Shown: positions 14,023 to 21,617 of the stretch, piece by piece
How positions within the stretch are numbered: the first letter of the stretch is position 1
How the letters are laid out: each line of letters starts with the position of its first letter
Source: Solirubrobacteraceae bacterium
GTDB lineage: Bacteria; Actinomycetota; Thermoleophilia; Solirubrobacterales; Solirubrobacteraceae
DNA: 33,204 bases
Direction of reading: 5' to 3'
NCBI GenBank assembly: GCA_024711025.1
Contig: JANJTP010000020.1
Span: 1-33,204, forward strand
Translations under genes and position numbers: made by a program
The notes under the pieces: generated by a model
Databases searched by the model: none
What the model was told of the DNA's origin: nothing
What the model saw: the letters and a program-made list of their open reading frames with translations, nothing else

Positions 14023-14592
14023 ATGCCCGGGACCCCAGGACGACCGACGGACCACGAGTTGCTCGACGCTTGCCGATCGGGGGAGCGTGAGGCGTTCGGT
14101 CACTTCTACCGCCGGTACCGCGAGCCGGTTCTCGCCTATCTCGCGAGGCGCGTCGCCGAACCGGAGACGGCGGCGGATCTGATGGCGGAGACGTTCGCAT
14201 CTGCGCTGGTCGCGGTGCAGGAGACCGCTCGCCCGTTGCCGTCGACGCCGGTGGCTTGGCTCTTCACCATCTCGCGGAACCTGTTGATCGACAGCGTCCG
14301 GCGCGGTCGTGTGGCAGCCGAGGCGCGGGAGCGGCTCCGTCTCGAGCCGCTGGAGCTCGACGACCGGGATATCGCACGGGTGATCGAGATCGCCGGCTCA
14401 GCCGGAATCCTGGAGCGTATGTCGTCGTACTTGTCGGAGCCCGAGTGGGAGGCCCTGCACGCCCACGTGCTCGACGAAGAGCCATACCCCAACCTTGCAC
14501 GACGACTCGAATGCTCCGAGGCAGTCGTGCGCAAGCGCGTCAGCAGAGCGAAGGCCAACCTTCGAACGGCGTTGCGAGGTACCGATGCCTGA
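14023..14592 (+). CDS. ECF-type RNA polymerase sigma factor
   Basis: A 189-residue extracytoplasmic-function sigma factor. Region 2 (about 14-85) shows EREAFGHFYRRYREPVLAYLARRVAEPETAADLMAETFASAL, with the DLxAETF helix contacting the -10 DNA and core polymerase, and WLFTISRNLLIDSVRRGR. Region 4 (about 130-185) has LSEPEWEALHAHVLDEEPYPNLARRLECSEAVVRKRVSRAKANLRTAL, the helix-turn-helix that reads the -35. There is no region 3 or C-terminal extension. Its last eight bases overlap the start of the next gene, so the two are translated together. The usual arrangement would make that neighbour an anti-sigma or effector. The target regulon and stimulus cannot be inferred; I could not find a convincing matching promoter upstream. 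Confidence 0.92.
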   Translation: MPGTPGRPTDHELLDACRSGEREAFGHFYRRYREPVLAYLARRVAEPETAADLMAETFASALVAVQETARPLPSTPVAWLFTISRNLLIDSVRRGRVAAEARERLRLEPLELDDRDIARVIEIAGSAGILERMSSYLSEPEWEALHAHVLDEEPYPNLARRLECSEAVVRKRVSRAKANLRTALRGTDA

Positions 14593-15409
14593 TTTCCTGG
14601 ACAGATTCGGCGCTCAACTGACGGCCGCGAGTGTCACACCCGCAGTGTCAAGAAAGGGCCTTCGAGTGCGCGGCCTACGGTCGCGTACTTGGCGGCGGGG
14701 CGTCCTGGTCTCGTTGGCGCTCTTGGCGGTGGCGGCTCCGGCCGTCGCCGTCGTCAAGTCCTGGAGCCCGACCCTCGGCCGAACGGCGAACGACTCGCCC
14801 GCCACATCCGACTCCACGCCGGTCATCGCTTCGGCGCGGGATGCGCTGGCCGTCCTGCGTCGTCCACAGACCGATGAGGACCGCGCGATCGCCGAGCCGC
14901 TGCTGAAGGCGATCGGAGGTCCGCTCGACAAGGTCCAGACCGCTTCCGTTCGTGCGCTGGCGGACGGATGGGTGCTCGTTCCGGTGATGAGCCTGGAATC
15001 GGCCCCCGGGCAGACCAAGAGGGATGAGCTGTGCATCACGAATGGCGGCGGCATCGGCTGCATGCCGGCGAGCACGGTCGGCCGGACCGGGATCACGTTG
15101 CAGGCGGCGACTCCGACGCAGACGAGCTGGACCGGCCTTGTTCCGGACGGCGTCGCCCGCGTTCGCCTCACGACGAGCCGCGGGATTGTGCGAGAGGTCG
15201 AGGTCGTGTCCAATCTCTTCTCCCTGTCGGTGCCGGAGACCAGACCCGCCCCGCCCGTGACGACACCTGAGGGGTACGACGGTCCCGCGACGATCCCGGG
15301 GCCTCCGATCCCGATCGACGGGAGGATCGAGTGGCTCGACGGGCAGGGTCGGATTACTGCCGCTAGCCGCGTCGGGCTGGGCCTGGATCAGGGCGCCACG
15401 GCGCCATAG
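14585..15409 (+). CDS. single-pass membrane protein coupled to the ECF sigma factor (unknown function)
   Basis: A 274-residue protein starting at ATG 14585 inside the sigma-factor stop. A basic N-terminal stretch (about 23-38) is followed by one transmembrane helix at 39-57 and an extracellular domain of about 215 residues ending in a proline-rich linker and beta-strands. The cytoplasmic part (about 38 residues) lacks the zinc-binding HxxxCxxC of common anti-sigma factors, so it is not a classic ZAS protein, but its topology (short inside, long outside) fits a sensor or anti-sigma role. Two cysteines (ELCITNGGGIGCMPAS) in the outer domain may form a disulfide. I do not recognise the outer domain. 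The last 22 bp overlap the end of the convergent MBL gene. Confidence 0.75.
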   Translation: MPDFLDRFGAQLTAASVTPAVSRKGLRVRGLRSRTWRRGVLVSLALLAVAAPAVAVVKSWSPTLGRTANDSPATSDSTPVIASARDALAVLRRPQTDEDRAIAEPLLKAIGGPLDKVQTASVRALADGWVLVPVMSLESAPGQTKRDELCITNGGGIGCMPASTVGRTGITLQAATPTQTSWTGLVPDGVARVRLTTSRGIVREVEVVSNLFSLSVPETRPAPPVTTPEGYDGPATIPGPPIPIDGRIEWLDGQGRITAASRVGLGLDQGATAP

Positions 15410-16428
15410 CGAGCGACCCCTTCGCCGTCGATCTCCTCGCGGACCCGCCCGTCCTCCAGCAGCAGGTCGATGTGGCCGAGCACCTCGCTGATCGTCAGAT
15501 AGGCCTGCGTCACGGCGACGGTTCCCCACATCGCCTGCGCGACCTCGAAGACGGTCATCGGCCGCTCGGCGAGCATCCCGCAGATCTTGCGGGCGCGGCG
15601 CTCGTGCATGCGAAAGCGCTCGTCGATCAGCGCGGCGTGCCCGCCGAAGGCCTCGCCGTGGCCAGGCAGCACGATGTCGACGTCGTCCATCGCGCGTGTC
15701 GCGCGCAGCGACTCGAGGTAGATCATCAGCGAGCGCGGCCGGGGAACGTGGCTCTCGTCGAGCGGCGCGTCGAGCGGCCGCGTCACCAGCGGGTTCGACG
15801 AGATGTGGGCGATCAGGTGGTCGCCGCCGAGCAGCAGCCGGCGCTCGCGATCATGGAACACCGTGTCCGACGGGGAGTGCCCCGGGCGGTGGTGGACGTG
15901 CAGGGTGCGGCCCTTCAGCTCGAGCGCCTCGCCGTCGGTAAGCGGGCGCGTGACGCGCGCGGCGGCGCCCCAGCCGCGGTAGGCGTGCGAGACGGCACGC
16001 AGCGCCAGGCGCGTCTCGGGCGGGATGCCGTGCATGCGCATCAGCTCCTCCGCGAAGACGTCGTCGGCCTCCATCTGCTCGGACCAGCGTGCCATCCACG
16101 GCGCGAGCGCGGCCAGCGCGGCGACCTGCGCGCCGCTGCGGCGGGCGAGGATGTCGACTAGCCCCAGGTGGTCCATGTGCTGGTGGCTGACGAGCAGCAG
16201 CTCGAGATCCTCGATCCGCCGTCCGAGTCGCGCGAGAGCCTGCTCCAGCTCGTCGAGCGCGCGGCCCGAGTTCGGCCCCGTGTCGAGCAGCGTCAGCGGC
16301 TCGTCGTCGATCAGGTAGAGGTTGACCCGCCCGACGGCGAACGGCGTCGGGATCGAGAAGCAGTGGATGCCGTGCTCGGCCGCGTACGCCGCCTCGGCGC
16401 TCGTCGGGTCCCAGCTCGCAGCGGCCAC
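15388..16428 (-). CDS. MBL-fold metallo-hydrolase with C-terminal winged-helix (LACTB2-like)
   Basis: A 346-residue metallo-beta-lactamase-fold hydrolase. The zinc motif HxHxDH is SHQHMDH (His82, His84, Asp86, His87), followed by a metal-site RPGHSPSD histidine, GGDHLI (bridging Asp) and LPGHGE. After the catalytic domain, a winged-helix region (about 268-340, ERFRMHERRARKICGMLAERPMTVFEVAQAMW) is the kind found in LACTB2-like proteins, some of which cut RNA; others in this group act on thioesters. The substrate is therefore open. The start is GTG at 16428, seven bases from the phosphohexomutase stop, so it is co-transcribed downstream of that gene. Its 3' end overlaps the convergent sigma-partner gene by 22 bp. 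Confidence 0.88.
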   Translation of the reverse strand: MAAASWDPTSAEAAYAAEHGIHCFSIPTPFAVGRVNLYLIDDEPLTLLDTGPNSGRALDELEQALARLGRRIEDLELLLVSHQHMDHLGLVDILARRSGAQVAALAALAPWMARWSEQMEADDVFAEELMRMHGIPPETRLALRAVSHAYRGWGAAARVTRPLTDGEALELKGRTLHVHHRPGHSPSDTVFHDRERRLLLGGDHLIAHISSNPLVTRPLDAPLDESHVPRPRSLMIYLESLRATRAMDDVDIVLPGHGEAFGGHAALIDERFRMHERRARKICGMLAERPMTVFEVAQAMWGTVAVTQAYLTISEVLGHIDLLLEDGRVREEIDGEGVARYGAVAP

Positions 16429-16434
16429 GCCCGG

Positions 16435-17808
16435 TCAGCCTCGGATGATCGCCAGCACCTCGTCGCGCCGGCGCTCCATGTCCTGCTCGGAGACCAGGGA
16501 CTCGAGGCACAGCCGCAGCAGCGGCTCGGTGTTCGACGGGCGCACGTTGAAGTGCCAGTCGTCGAAGTCGACGCTGACGCCGTCCAGGTGCGAGATCCGG
16601 GCGCCCTGCGCGGCGTAGAGGCGCTCGATCTCGGCCAGCTTCGCTCGCTGGTCGGCCACCTCGGAGTTGATCTCGCCGGAGATGAAGTGCCCTGCGCGCA
16701 GCGGCTCCAGCAGCTCGCCGAGGGGCTGCCCGGCGCGCGAGATCTGCTCGAGCACGAGCAGGGCGGGCAGCGTCCCCGAGTCGGCGCAGTAGAAGTCCCT
16801 GAAGTAGTAGTGACCGCTGACCTCGCCGCCGAACACAGCGTGCTCGTCGCGCATCCGCGTCTTGAAGAAGGCGTGGCCGACCCGGTTGGCCAGCGCGCGC
16901 CCGCCGAGACGCTCGACGGTGCGCGGGACGGCCCATGAGGCGCGTACGTCGTAGAGCACCGTCGCGCCCGGCTCCCTGCGTAGCAGCGACTCCGCGAGCA
17001 GCGCCGTGAGGAAGTCCCCGTCGACGAAGCGGCCGGTCTCGTCGATGAAGAAGCAGCGGTCTGCGTCGCCGTCCCAGGCGATCCCCAGGTCGGCGTGCTC
17101 GTCGACGACCTTGCGCATGATGAGCTCGCGGTTCTCGGGCAAGAGCGGGTTCGGCTCGTGGCCGGGGAAGCTCCCGTCCGGCTCGAACCAGCACTCGACC
17201 AGGTCGAGTCCGAGGTCGCGCAGGATGGGCCCGACCATCGGGCCGGCCATCCCGTTGCCGCCGTCGACGACCACCTTCAGCGGCTTCACCGCCGAGGTGT
17301 CGACGAACCCCAGCGCGGCGCGCTGGAAGGCGGCGTAGAGGTCGACCGACTCGCTGGTCCCGCCGCCCGGCGCCGGGCCCATCTCGCCGGCGACGAGCCG
17401 GTGGACCTCCTGGAGCCCCGAGTCGCCCGACAGGGCGATCGCGCCCCGACCGACGAGCTTGGCGCCCGTGTAGGCCTTCGGGTTGTGCGAAGCCGTGCAC
17501 ATCAGCCCGCCGTCGAGCTCGCGGGAGCCCACGAGCCAGTAGAGCATCTCCGTGCCGACCATCCCGGCGTCGACGACGTGAACGCCCTCGGCCAGCAGCC
17601 CCGCCTTGTAGCGCGCCGCGAGATCGGGGGCCTGCAGGCGCATGTCATGGCCGAGCCCGATGCCGAGCTCGCTCGTCGGCCGGCCGGCGCGACCGGCGAG
17701 GACGTGGGCGAACGCGCGCCCGATCGCCTCGGCGACGTCGCCGTCGATCTGCTTGCCGTGCAGGCCGCGCACGTCGTACGCCTTGAAGATGCTGGGATCG
17801 ACTTCCAC
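16435..17808 (-). CDS. phosphomannomutase/phosphoglucomutase
   Basis: A 457-residue alpha-D-phosphohexomutase interconverting hexose 6- and 1-phosphates. Motifs: FKAYDVRG (8-15), the phosphoserine loop TASHNP with Ser107, the magnesium loop DGDADR (Asp246, Asp248, Asp250), the sugar-specificity loop GGEVSGHYYF and the phosphate-binding RPSNTEP near the C-terminus. Length and the GEVSGH loop fit dual PMM/PGM enzymes. The usual G(R)DMR of domain 1 reads GHDMR, a mild change. The start is GTG at 17808, placed seven bases after a TAGGCT -10 box. It is divergent from rfbF, whose product consumes glucose 1-phosphate, so the likely job here is to supply that substrate (inference). The longer open frame upstream is antisense to rfbF. 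Confidence 0.93.
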   Translation of the reverse strand: MEVDPSIFKAYDVRGLHGKQIDGDVAEAIGRAFAHVLAGRAGRPTSELGIGLGHDMRLQAPDLAARYKAGLLAEGVHVVDAGMVGTEMLYWLVGSRELDGGLMCTASHNPKAYTGAKLVGRGAIALSGDSGLQEVHRLVAGEMGPAPGGGTSESVDLYAAFQRAALGFVDTSAVKPLKVVVDGGNGMAGPMVGPILRDLGLDLVECWFEPDGSFPGHEPNPLLPENRELIMRKVVDEHADLGIAWDGDADRCFFIDETGRFVDGDFLTALLAESLLRREPGATVLYDVRASWAVPRTVERLGGRALANRVGHAFFKTRMRDEHAVFGGEVSGHYYFRDFYCADSGTLPALLVLEQISRAGQPLGELLEPLRAGHFISGEINSEVADQRAKLAEIERLYAAQGARISHLDGVSVDFDDWHFNVRPSNTEPLLRLCLESLVSEQDMERRRDEVLAIIRG

Positions 17809-17815
17809 GCCGGAC

Positions 17816-17825
17816 AGCCTATGCT
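17816..17825. promoter_or_regulatory. bidirectional promoter core with overlapping -10 boxes
   Basis: The ten bases AGCCTATGCT hold TAGGCT on the minus strand (17821-17816), seven bases from the phosphohexomutase GTG, and TATGCT on the plus strand (17820-17825), ten bases from the rfbF ATG. The two share the central TA step. TCGACT (17798-17803) is a 4/6 match to a -35 at 16-bp spacing for the plus direction; no -35 is clear for the minus direction. Confidence 0.5.
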
Positions 17826-17835
17826 CCCGCGGCCC

Positions 17836-18555
17836 ATGGCGCGGCCCGCCGACACCCCCGTCGCGATCCTCTGCGGGGGCCGCGGCACGCGCCTGCAGGA
17901 GCACACGCGCACGATCCCCAAGCCGCTTGTGCAGGTCGGCGGGATGCCGATCGTCTGGCATGTCGTGCGGCTCTACGCAGCCCACGGCTACAGGGAGTTC
18001 CTGCTGCTGACCGGCTACCTCGGCGACCAGGTCGTCCGGTTCGCGCAGGACGAGGACTGGCCCGCCGGGGTGCGCGTCGCCTGCCTGGACACCGGGGTCG
18101 ACACGCCGACCGGCGGCCGGCTCGCGCTCGCCGCCGAGCGGCTCTCGGGCGGCACGTTCTGCGCGACGTACGCCGACGGCGTCGCCGACGTCGACCTCGG
18201 GGCGCTGCTCGCCTTCCACGAGGGGCACGGCGCGGCGGCGACGATGACCGTCGTCAGACCGCGGCTGCAGTTCGGGGTGGCGGAGCTCGACGGCGAGCGA
18301 GTCACGGCATTCCGCGAGAAGCCGCTCGCAGGCCACTGGGTCAACGGCGGCTTCCTGTGCCTCGAGCCGCGCGTGCTGGAGCGGCTCGACGCCGCTAGCG
18401 TGCTCGAGCGCGAGCCGCTCGCCGGCCTCGCCTCCGACGGCGAGCTGCGCGCCCATCGCCACGAGGGATTCTGGGACTGCATGGACACCGACAAGGACCG
18501 CGCGCTGCTGAACGACCTCTGGGCGGCGGGGGAGGCCCCGTGGCGGCGCTGGTGA
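17836..18555 (+). CDS. rfbF: glucose-1-phosphate cytidylyltransferase
   Basis: A 239-residue nucleotidyltransferase expected to join CTP and glucose 1-phosphate into CDP-glucose. The N-terminal loop is ILCGGRGTRLQEHTRTIPKPLVQVGGMPIVWHVVRLYAAHGYREFLLLTGYLGDQV, and the CTP-enzyme pattern continues with YADGVADVDLGALLAFHEGHGAAATMTVVRPRLQFG, FREKP, WVNGGFLCLEP, GFWDCMDTDKD and the C-terminal EAPWRRW. These match RfbF rather than the dTTP enzyme RmlA. ATG 17836 is preferred because a TATGCT -10 sits ten bases upstream; ATG 17821 would add five residues but lies inside that -10. The 3' end overlaps the dehydratase gene by 16 bp (or 4 bp if the latter starts at 18552). Confidence 0.9.
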   Translation: MARPADTPVAILCGGRGTRLQEHTRTIPKPLVQVGGMPIVWHVVRLYAAHGYREFLLLTGYLGDQVVRFAQDEDWPAGVRVACLDTGVDTPTGGRLALAAERLSGGTFCATYADGVADVDLGALLAFHEGHGAAATMTVVRPRLQFGVAELDGERVTAFREKPLAGHWVNGGFLCLEPRVLERLDAASVLEREPLAGLASDGELRAHRHEGFWDCMDTDKDRALLNDLWAAGEAPWRRW

Positions 18556-19547
18556 GCGCGCCGTACGGCGGCGCCGTGCGCGGACGCAACGTGCTTGTCA
18601 CGGGCGCCTACGGCCTGCTCGGATCGGCGATCTGCCGGGCGCTGCTGGAGCTGGGCGCGCACGTCGTCGTGCTGCGCCGCGACGAGCGGCCGGGCAGCGC
18701 GCTCGTCCTCGAGGGCACCGAGTCCGGCTGCGCCGTCGTCCACGGCGACCTGCTCGACGCCCCGCTCGTCGAGCGCGCGGTCGGCGAGCACGAGGTCGAC
18801 ACCGTGCTGCACCTCGCCGCCCAGACGATCGTCGGCACCGCGAACCGCTCGCCGCGCTCGACCTTCGAGTCCAACGTGCGCGGCACCTGGAACGTGCTCG
18901 AGGCCTGCCGGCTGCACGAGGTGGAGCGCACGATCGTCGCCTCCTCCGACAAGGCCTACGGACCGAGCGAGACGCTGCCGTACACCGAGGAGATGGCGCT
19001 GCGCGCACGCCACCCGTACGACGCCTCGAAGGCGGCGGCCGACCTCATCGCCCGTTCGTACACGCACACCTACGGTCTGCGGGTCGCGGTCACGCGCCTG
19101 GCGAACCTGTACGGCGGCGGGGATCAGAACCGCTCGCGGCTGGTGCCCGAGACGGTCGCCGCGATCCTCGAGGGCCGCGCGCCGGTGATCCGCTCCGACG
19201 GCTCGCCCGAGCGCGACTTCCTGCACGTGGCCGACGCCGTCGAGGCATACCTGGCGCTCGTCGACCTGCTCGACGCCGGCGAGGGCGCCGGCGAGGCGTT
19301 CAACGCGGGCAGCGGCGAGCCACGCCGCGTGCTCGACGTCGCCCGGCTGCTGTGCGATCTCGCCGGCAGCACGGCCCGACCCGACGTGCGCGGCGCGGGC
19401 GTGCCCGCCGGCGAGATCGACCGCCAATGGGTCGACTCGGCGAGGCTGCGCGAGGCGACCGGCTGGAGGCCTCGCGTGGGGCTGCGCGAGGGCCTCGAGC
19501 GGACTCTCGAGTGGTATCGCGCGTACCCCTCGAGCCTGCTGCCCTGA
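18540..19547 (+). CDS. rfbG: CDP-glucose 4,6-dehydratase-like NAD-dependent epimerase/dehydratase
   Basis: A 335-residue extended-SDR enzyme. The NAD loop is TGAYGLLG (21-28), then HLAAQTIVG (91-99), SSDKAYG (135-141), the catalytic YDASK (Tyr160, Lys164) and LANLYGGGDQNRSRLVPE. The SDK triplet is the form seen in CDP-glucose 4,6-dehydratases (RmlB-type enzymes carry TDE), and the position directly after rfbF supports conversion of CDP-glucose to CDP-4-keto-6-deoxyglucose. GTG at 18540 has a GGAGG site just upstream; an in-frame GTG at 18552 would give the common GTGA overlap with the rfbF stop, and both are plausible. No gene for the next CDP-sugar step is in the window. Confidence 0.86.
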   Translation: MAALVSAPYGGAVRGRNVLVTGAYGLLGSAICRALLELGAHVVVLRRDERPGSALVLEGTESGCAVVHGDLLDAPLVERAVGEHEVDTVLHLAAQTIVGTANRSPRSTFESNVRGTWNVLEACRLHEVERTIVASSDKAYGPSETLPYTEEMALRARHPYDASKAAADLIARSYTHTYGLRVAVTRLANLYGGGDQNRSRLVPETVAAILEGRAPVIRSDGSPERDFLHVADAVEAYLALVDLLDAGEGAGEAFNAGSGEPRRVLDVARLLCDLAGSTARPDVRGAGVPAGEIDRQWVDSARLREATGWRPRVGLREGLERTLEWYRAYPSSLLP

Positions 19548-19572
19548 GGCGCCCGGCATACCGCGGCGGCAG

Positions 19573-19578
19573 TACCCT
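19573..19578 (+). promoter_or_regulatory. candidate leaderless -10 box (TACCCT) for yebC
   Basis: TACCCT ends seven bases before the yebC ATG at 19586, with no ribosome site. Fits the window-wide TANNNT pattern. Confidence 0.45.
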
Positions 19579-19585
19579 GACGGCC

Positions 19586-20338
19586 ATGGCAGGGCATTCC
19601 AAGTGGGCGGGCATCAAGCACAAGAAGGCGATCGTCGACGCTCGCCGCGGCAAGCTGTTCACGAAGCTCGCGCGAGCGATCACCGTCGCCGCGAAGGTGG
19701 GCGGCGGTGACGTCGACGGCAACCCGTCGCTCGCGCTCGCCGTCCAGAAGGCCAAGGACGCCTCGATGCCGAAGGACAACATCGAGCGAGCGATCCAGCG
19801 CGGCACCGGCGAGGGCGCCGACCTGGAGTCCTACGAGGCGATCGTCTACGAGGGCTACGGGCCGGGGGGCGTGGCGCTGCTCGTCGAGGCGCTGACCGAC
19901 AACCGCAACCGCACCGGCTCCGAGGTCCGCCACACGTTCTCCAAGCACGGCGGGAGCCTCGGCACGCCGGGCTCGGTCGCCTACCTGTTCGACAAGCGGG
20001 GCGTGATCCTCGTCGATGCGAGCCGCTACGACGAGGACGACCTGATCGTCGCGATCGACGCCGGCGCGCAGGACGTGACGCTCGACGAGGACGTCTACGA
20101 GATCCTCACCGCGCCGGGCGATCTGACGACCGTGCGCGCCGCGCTCGAGGAGGCCGGCGTCGCACTGGAGTCAGCAGAGGTGACGCAGCGCGCGAGCACC
20201 CTGGTGGCGGTCGACGAGAAGGCCGCGCGCGGCGTGCTGGCGCTGATCGACGCGCTGGAGGACAACGACGACGTCGGCGAGGTCCACGCCAACCTCGAGG
20301 CCGACGCCGAGCTGCTCGAACGGGTCGCCGGCGGCTGA
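19586..20338 (+). CDS. yebC: YebC/PmpR family protein
   Basis: A 250-residue member of the YebC family, whose members act as DNA-binding regulators or, as more recently found, help ribosomes through proline stretches. The family opening MAGHSKWAGIKHKKAIVDARRGKLFTKLAR is complete, followed by ARAITVAAKVGGGDVDGNPSLALAVQKAKDASMPKDNIERAIQRG (33-77), EGYGPGGVALLVEALTDNRNRT and the acidic C-terminal domain. The length is normal. In many actinobacteria yebC lies directly upstream of ruvCAB; here a cyclase and a TetR gene separate them, which suggests an insertion into an old cluster (inference). Confidence 0.96.
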   Translation: MAGHSKWAGIKHKKAIVDARRGKLFTKLARAITVAAKVGGGDVDGNPSLALAVQKAKDASMPKDNIERAIQRGTGEGADLESYEAIVYEGYGPGGVALLVEALTDNRNRTGSEVRHTFSKHGGSLGTPGSVAYLFDKRGVILVDASRYDEDDLIVAIDAGAQDVTLDEDVYEILTAPGDLTTVRAALEEAGVALESAEVTQRASTLVAVDEKAARGVLALIDALEDNDDVGEVHANLEADAELLERVAGG

Positions 20339-20348
20339 GCCGGGGCAC

Positions 20349-20410
20349 ACGAGCCGGGTCGCGCTTCGACGAGGCGCACGGCAGCGACGTCGTCGCCCGA
20401 CTCGGCTCGT
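20349..20410. terminator. branched inverted repeat between convergent yebC and cyclase genes
   Basis: A 13-bp stem (20349-20361 with 20398-20410; twelve Watson-Crick pairs and one G-T) encloses 36 bases that hold two smaller hairpins, GCGC...GCGC (about 20362-20378) and GCGACGTCGTCGC (about 20384-20396). Together they make a three-way junction. Placed between two converging genes, it could end transcription on both strands. No T tract is present. Confidence 0.5.
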
Positions 20411-20486
20411 CACAGATGCCTGTCGCGTGCAGCTAATCGACCAGGCGGCCACGGGAGCGCGTTCGGCAGCGAGCGGTGGACCCGTG

Positions 20487-21611
20487 CTACGCCGGCTCGC
20501 CATCGCGCCGTGCGCGGAAGACCGCGACCGGCTCGGGCATGCCGTGAAGCTGGCGCACGCCGGCCTCCGAGAAGCGAAAGCCCCGGTCGACGGCCTCGCG
20601 CAGCGTGTCTGTGACCAGCACGCTGCCGGGACGGGCGATCGTCGTGAGGCGGCTCGCGAGGTTGACCGGGCGCCCGTACCAGTCGCCGCCGCCGGTGACG
20701 GCGGAGCCCAGCGCGATGCCGGCACGCGCCCGGGGGAAGTCGGGCGGGCCCGCGTCGGCGAGATCGACGATCTCGAGCACGCCGGCCAGCAGCGCCTCCG
20801 GCTCGGGTGAGACGAGCATCACCGCGTCGCCCAGCGACTTGACGAGCCTCACCGGCGGCTCGGTCGCCTCGGCCGCCATCTCCGAGAGCCGGCGGGCGAT
20901 CCGCTCCAGCTCGGCGGCCGGCAGCTCCTCGCCGAGTCGCGTGAAGCCGACGAGATCGACGAAGGCGACGGCGACGACGCGGCTGTCCGGCAGGCCGCCG
21001 GCGCTGCGCTCCGCCGCGGCGATCGCCGCCTCGCGGACGGCCTCGCGGAACTGAAGTCGCAGGCCGTTTTCGACGACGCGCGAGATGAACGGCAGGTAGC
21101 GGGCGACCTCGCGCGCGAGCCGCTCGGCGAGCTCGTCCTCCGGCAGGTCGGGGACGTAGGCGAGCGCGACGATCACGTCGGTGAGCTGCTCGGCGATCTG
21201 GCGCAGCGCCTGGGCGAGCACCGGCGCGGTCGCGCTGACGTGCTCGGCGCTGACGCCGGCGCGCATCACCTCGCTGGTCAGCGAGCTCGCCTCGAGGTCG
21301 GCGGTGCTGAGAAGCGGCGCGTCGGGGTCGCTGGCCGCGACGCCCGTCGCCCGCCGCAGCTCGAGCAGGAAGTCCAGCTCGAGCCCGGCCTGCCTCGCCG
21401 CGTCGCGAGCGCTGAAGCGCGGCGGTCCGCCGAGCAGCAGCTCCGCGGGCAGCGCCGCGAGCCGGCCCTCGGCGGCCGCGCGACGCAGGTCGTCGAGCGT
21501 CGCGCCCTGCTCCAGCGTGCGATCCAGGAGCCGCCGGCGCGCCTCGCGCTGCTCGCCGGAGAGATCGTCGAGCAGGCCCTCGGCGTCCCAATCGGTCCCT
21601 TGCCGGCCCAC
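20487..21611 (-). CDS. class III adenylate cyclase with N-terminal regulatory domain (Rv1264-like)
   Basis: A 374-residue soluble class III nucleotide cyclase making cAMP from ATP. The catalytic domain (about 205-370) has every required residue: metal ligands Asp219 (AFVDLVGF) and Asp262 (KSLGDAV), adenine-selecting Lys258 and Asp310 (GGDWYGRPVNLASR), and transition-state Asn317 and Arg321. These numbers lie within two or three of Mycobacterium tuberculosis Rv1264. The N-terminal 200 residues are helical with no membrane segment and resemble the Rv1264 autoinhibitory domain, which responds to pH; pH sensing here is inference. The start is GTG 21611, six bases after a TAGGGT -10 box. It is divergent from a TetR gene across a large palindrome. 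Confidence 0.92.
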   Translation of the reverse strand: MGRQGTDWDAEGLLDDLSGEQREARRRLLDRTLEQGATLDDLRRAAAEGRLAALPAELLLGGPPRFSARDAARQAGLELDFLLELRRATGVAASDPDAPLLSTADLEASSLTSEVMRAGVSAEHVSATAPVLAQALRQIAEQLTDVIVALAYVPDLPEDELAERLAREVARYLPFISRVVENGLRLQFREAVREAAIAAAERSAGGLPDSRVVAVAFVDLVGFTRLGEELPAAELERIARRLSEMAAEATEPPVRLVKSLGDAVMLVSPEPEALLAGVLEIVDLADAGPPDFPRARAGIALGSAVTGGGDWYGRPVNLASRLTTIARPGSVLVTDTLREAVDRGFRFSEAGVRQLHGMPEPVAVFRARRDGEPA

Positions 21612-21617
21612 CCGCCA

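Noticed and set aside
16435-18462. A longer phosphohexomutase with a 200-residue N-terminal extension
   Set aside because: The extension is antisense to rfbF and unlike any phosphohexomutase domain; the family start FKAYDVRG lies just after the GTG at 17808.
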